From: G965197675 sp965197675
GTDB lineage: Bacteria; Chloroflexota; Dehalococcoidia; Plut-88900
Direction of reading: 5' to 3'
NCBI GenBank assembly: GCA_965197675.1
Contig: OZ240221.1
Coordinates: forward strand, 310,001-374,000
Length of the DNA stretch: 64,000 nt
The notes under the pieces are model-generated. The model had not been told where the DNA came from, made no database searches, and saw nothing but the letters and a program-made list of their open reading frames with translations. Shown in pieces: positions 61,509 to 64,000 of the stretch (within the stretch, counting starts at the first letter, position 1; every line of letters starts with the position of its first letter). The position numbers and the translations under genes were made by a program.

Positions 61509-62696
61509 CTATTCGTAGATCCAGAGATCGAAGTTGAGGTTTGCCCATGTGCCTTCGGAGTCCACTAGGTTGGAGTCGGAATCAGGGAAGGAGAAGCCGG
61601 CGATTTGGCTCTCGCCCAGGACCAGCGACGGCCTGTCCTCTGCATCTGCGTCGAATATCAGAGTGTCAGTGCCACTCCCGCCGAGAAGGGGAAGCCCCCA
61701 GCCTCCGGTATCAGGGTCCAGAACGTAGAGCTCGACGTCCCCTTCGACAAACACGGTCTCACTGAACATCACATCCACGTCACCGTCTTCGTTCCGGGTA
61801 AGACCCACGACCATAAGATCTTCGGGAGCGCTGGCATCCATCGCCTCATCGGGAATGGGAATGTAGTTGGCGGGCGGCTCAATGCTAACGGCCTCGTTGT
61901 AGCCGTGGTAGATGATGGTTATGAAGTCTCGGGTCTCGCCGTCCAAGCCCTCCGCGGCGACCCTGACCTCCCTGATCAGGAAGTCGGCTACGCCCACTAC
62001 CCTGGTGACGCTACCGCCAGAGCCCAAAGGGAACGCAGCTCCGCTTCCCTGGTCGGGCTGATCCGAAACGATGAGGTAGGCTGTAGAGCCGTCGTCAAGT
62101 TCGACGGTGCCATTCAGGGAGGCGGCGGTGTCGGTCGGGAGCATGAGCATATTGACCATCTGCAGGGAGGCGAGGGAGTCGGCGCCCGGGGGAGTGCCTT
62201 TGAACCACAGGCTAGATTCAGTGTCCTGGATATAGGTGTCGCTGCCGATTATGACCCCGCTAATCTCGATCATCTCTGCGTTGGGGCCCAGATTAATCTG
62301 GAACCTGAGTCTGTCAGGCAGGACTAAAGACCCACTTAACCGCATGGAACCCTCGTCGCCACCGGCTTCTTCCACTGGGAAGAGAGCCAGCAGGTCTATC
62401 TCTGCACTGAAGGAGAAGCTTTCGACCTGCTGTATTGCCAGGGCACTGCACGATGAAATTGTTACGGCATTATCGAGGGTTCCGTCGGAAGGGCATTCCA
62501 CGGAGAGAGTGCCCTCACCTGAGACTTCGGTGTCGGGGGTGATACTAGCTGTGGGGGTGGGGACGGCAGTCGGTGTGGCAGTGGGATCGGGGGTTCCCGT
62601 TGCCTCGGGTTCGCTGCCACAAGCCACCAGTAGTACCGTTGCCAGAAACACAGCCGCTACCAGGTAGAATATCTTCTTCAATTCGGTCCCCTTCAT
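61509..62696 (-). CDS. lipoprotein, LppX/LolA-like beta-sheet family suspected
   Basis: A 395-residue exported lipoprotein. The signal ends in lipobox LLVAC followed by a Pro/Thr linker (DPTATPTAVPTPTASITP). The body resembles LppX/LprG-type lipid-binding folds (VESFSFSAEIDLL; MRLSGSLVLPDRLRFQINLG; YIQDTESSLWFKG). The last ~100 residues form an extra beta domain. A TTG start 5 codons downstream, with AAGGGG upstream, is an alternative. Function unknown; lipid or ligand carriage is a guess. Confidence 0.7.
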   Translation of the reverse strand: MKGTELKKIFYLVAAVFLATVLLVACGSEPEATGTPDPTATPTAVPTPTASITPDTEVSGEGTLSVECPSDGTLDNAVTISSCSALAIQQVESFSFSAEIDLLALFPVEEAGGDEGSMRLSGSLVLPDRLRFQINLGPNAEMIEISGVIIGSDTYIQDTESSLWFKGTPPGADSLASLQMVNMLMLPTDTAASLNGTVELDDGSTAYLIVSDQPDQGSGAAFPLGSGGSVTRVVGVADFLIREVRVAAEGLDGETRDFITIIYHGYNEAVSIEPPANYIPIPDEAMDASAPEDLMVVGLTRNEDGDVDVMFSETVFVEGDVELYVLDPDTGGWGLPLLGGSGTDTLIFDADAEDRPSLVLGESQIAGFSFPDSDSNLVDSEGTWANLNFDLWIYE

Positions 62697-63229
62697 TCAG
62701 GTTGCCGATGTTGTTCACTCACCGACTGCTCCTTGAATCATAACACATCTCTAACAGGGTCTAAAGTCGGAGAGAGGGAGACCAGGGCTATTTGGCCGGC
62801 CAAGACACGGGCAGTGGTTGATGGGGACGGCGAAATGCATGGGGACCTATTCTTGACGGTAGGCAGTACGAAGCTGTCCAACACTGGACCTACACCGCCG
62901 GCATGAACCCTCACGCTGAGGTTCGTTCTGGACTGTAGGTAAGACCCGAGGCCGTGCCTCTGCGCGCCGTACGGAAGGCCCTGCGCTCCCGGTCCCGCCT
63001 GTCCCCCTGTTCTCGACATCCGTTATCCCGCGCCAACCTAGCGGCAGCTGGATTGGCCCCGTGTTCGCTGATGCGCTCCCGGTCGAGTCTTCCAACACAG
63101 GCGTCCTGGTATCCTTCGTGGCGGCCGGTACTGTGGGAAAATCCTTTGTGATATACTCCGCCCGATGAGTGAGATGACACGCCGCACTGAGCGGTTATGT
63201 CTGTGCCAACAACGACGTAAGGGGAAGGT
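62697..63229. other. intergenic region without recognised genes
   Basis: About 530 bases between two divergent lipoprotein genes. Short frames on the minus strand are proline- and serine-rich without a family pattern. No tRNA, clear repeat or promoter was recognised. It may contain decayed coding DNA. Confidence 0.35.
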
Positions 63230-63739
63230 ATGACAGTGCGCGCACTAGTGGCGGCAATCATGGTCATCGCTCTTGTCCTGCCGGTTGTTGCCTGCCAAGG
63301 AGATGCTGGGCTGGCCGGCCCTCCTGGTCCCGCGGGAGACATCGCCTCGCCGGCGTCCACACCCCCCAAGTGGGAGGCAGCGGAGTACACCAAGTACTTC
63401 GTCAAGGAGGCCATCAGCAAGTATGACTCAGAAGGTCTCGATGCCACCGTCGCCTACTACAACACCAAGGAGAGTGTGGACGGCCAGTGGTATGTCTTCA
63501 TCGTCGACGAGGAAGGCTACACCATAGCCCACCATGATCCGAAGTTTCGAGGTCGGGATCCCAGCCTCCGTGTGGACGCCACGGGATACTTCTACGGCGA
63601 CGACTTGCTGGGTGCTACCGAGTCGGGACGCTGGGTAGACTACGTGCTGCTGAATCCCGAAACGGGTGATGACCGGCAGAAGCACACCTGGGCGGTGCGC
63701 CATGACGGGTTGATCTTCGGGTCGGGCTGGTACGAATAG
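63230..63739 (+). CDS. lipoprotein with single Cache-like domain
   Basis: A 169-residue exported lipoprotein. The signal ends in LPVVAC, followed by a collagen-like GLAGPPGPAGD linker. The rest fits a single Cache (sCache_2) sensor domain: WYVFIVDEEGYTIAHHDPKF, then DATGYFYGDDLLGATE and RWVDYVLLNPETG, ending KHTWAVRHDGLIFGSGWYE. Such domains usually sit in chemoreceptors or kinases; here it stands alone and may serve as a small-molecule sensor partner. Confidence 0.75.
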   Translation: MTVRALVAAIMVIALVLPVVACQGDAGLAGPPGPAGDIASPASTPPKWEAAEYTKYFVKEAISKYDSEGLDATVAYYNTKESVDGQWYVFIVDEEGYTIAHHDPKFRGRDPSLRVDATGYFYGDDLLGATESGRWVDYVLLNPETGDDRQKHTWAVRHDGLIFGSGWYE

Positions 63740-63780
63740 CTGCCAACGCCCTGGCAACCGACCTTTTTCCTAGGGTTGGG

Positions 63781-63888
63781 ATGTTAATGAAGCTCAATGG
63801 CTTCATGGAGCGGGTTCTTGGGCTGCACGGCATCAGCCGAATCGCCTTTCTATACATGGCGGCGGTCCTGATTCTTCGGATGCAATAA
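63781..63888 (+). CDS. 35-residue putative membrane peptide
   Basis: A short frame, 41 bases after the Cache lipoprotein, with GGTTGGG just upstream of its ATG. It has one hydrophobic part (RIAFLYMAAVLIL). It may be a small membrane protein or a cut-off gene start. No family match; the last 112 bases of the window hold nothing recognisable. Confidence 0.25.
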   Translation: MLMKLNGFMERVLGLHGISRIAFLYMAAVLILRMQ

Positions 63889-64000
63889 GGGACTGGTTTG
63901 CTGATGCCACACTTGCCAGGTGCCCTGGCAAAGGGTTCTCTGCAAACGGCACATGATTGCTAACCCCACTGTCCCGTACTTCATGGCCGCCCTTGGAGTC

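Overview
The window looks like a chromosome piece from an uncultured-type Chloroflexota, most likely near Dehalococcoidia/SAR202. This is an inference from Thr/Pro-rich linkers behind lipobox cysteines, a TRAP transporter set, an aco-type 2-oxoacid dehydrogenase, an N-acyl-D-amino-acid deacylase, and large serine recombinases with a long coiled-coil tail. No rRNA or other taxonomic marker is present, so placement is tentative.

0-20 kb is ordinary housekeeping sequence. A minus-strand iron cluster (ferric ABC transporter, bacterioferritin, Bfd ferredoxin, a DUF151-like protein) faces a divergent DtxR-type regulator. Then come a beta-CASP metallo-beta-lactamase nuclease paired with a Rad50/SbcC-like ATPase, an ABC exporter, tRNA-Pro, a class V aminotransferase, a D-aminoacylase, a VOC protein and an E1alpha-E1beta-E2 operon.

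tRNA-Ala at 20.9 kb opens an accessory region that runs to about 51 kb. It starts with small orphan genes, a beheaded epimerase joined back to back with a beheaded, frameshifted, GC-rich Calx-beta surface protein, and an XRE regulator. The centre is a 16-kb minus-strand run of about 11 tightly spaced genes (45435 down to 29397) behind one good sigma70-type promoter with a repeated operator-like motif. In transcription order these are: HTH_17 regulator; PLD-nuclease/helicase; Eco57I/PglX-type methyltransferase (frameshifted); membrane protein; unknown Cys/His protein; VapBC-type pair; CD-NTase-like nucleotidyltransferase; DprA/SLOG-like protein; very large SIR2 protein; DUF4935-type PIN protein. 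I read it as a composite anti-phage defence operon. Its distal half (nucleotidyltransferase, SLOG, SIR2, PIN) is the best candidate for an undescribed abortive-infection system. Divergent from it lie an RHH protein and an intact large serine recombinase, which meets a truncated second recombinase tail to tail, followed by an IS110 remnant.

51-64 kb returns to transport and envelope genes: NhaA, a three-gene TRAP transporter, an MMPL transporter next to an MpaB-like oxygenase, and two lipoproteins. Between them are fragments of formate-tetrahydrofolate ligase, a CDF transporter and a third recombinase. Repeated junctions between gene fragments show either heavy rearrangement or assembly joins, and several single-base frameshifts could be sequencing errors.
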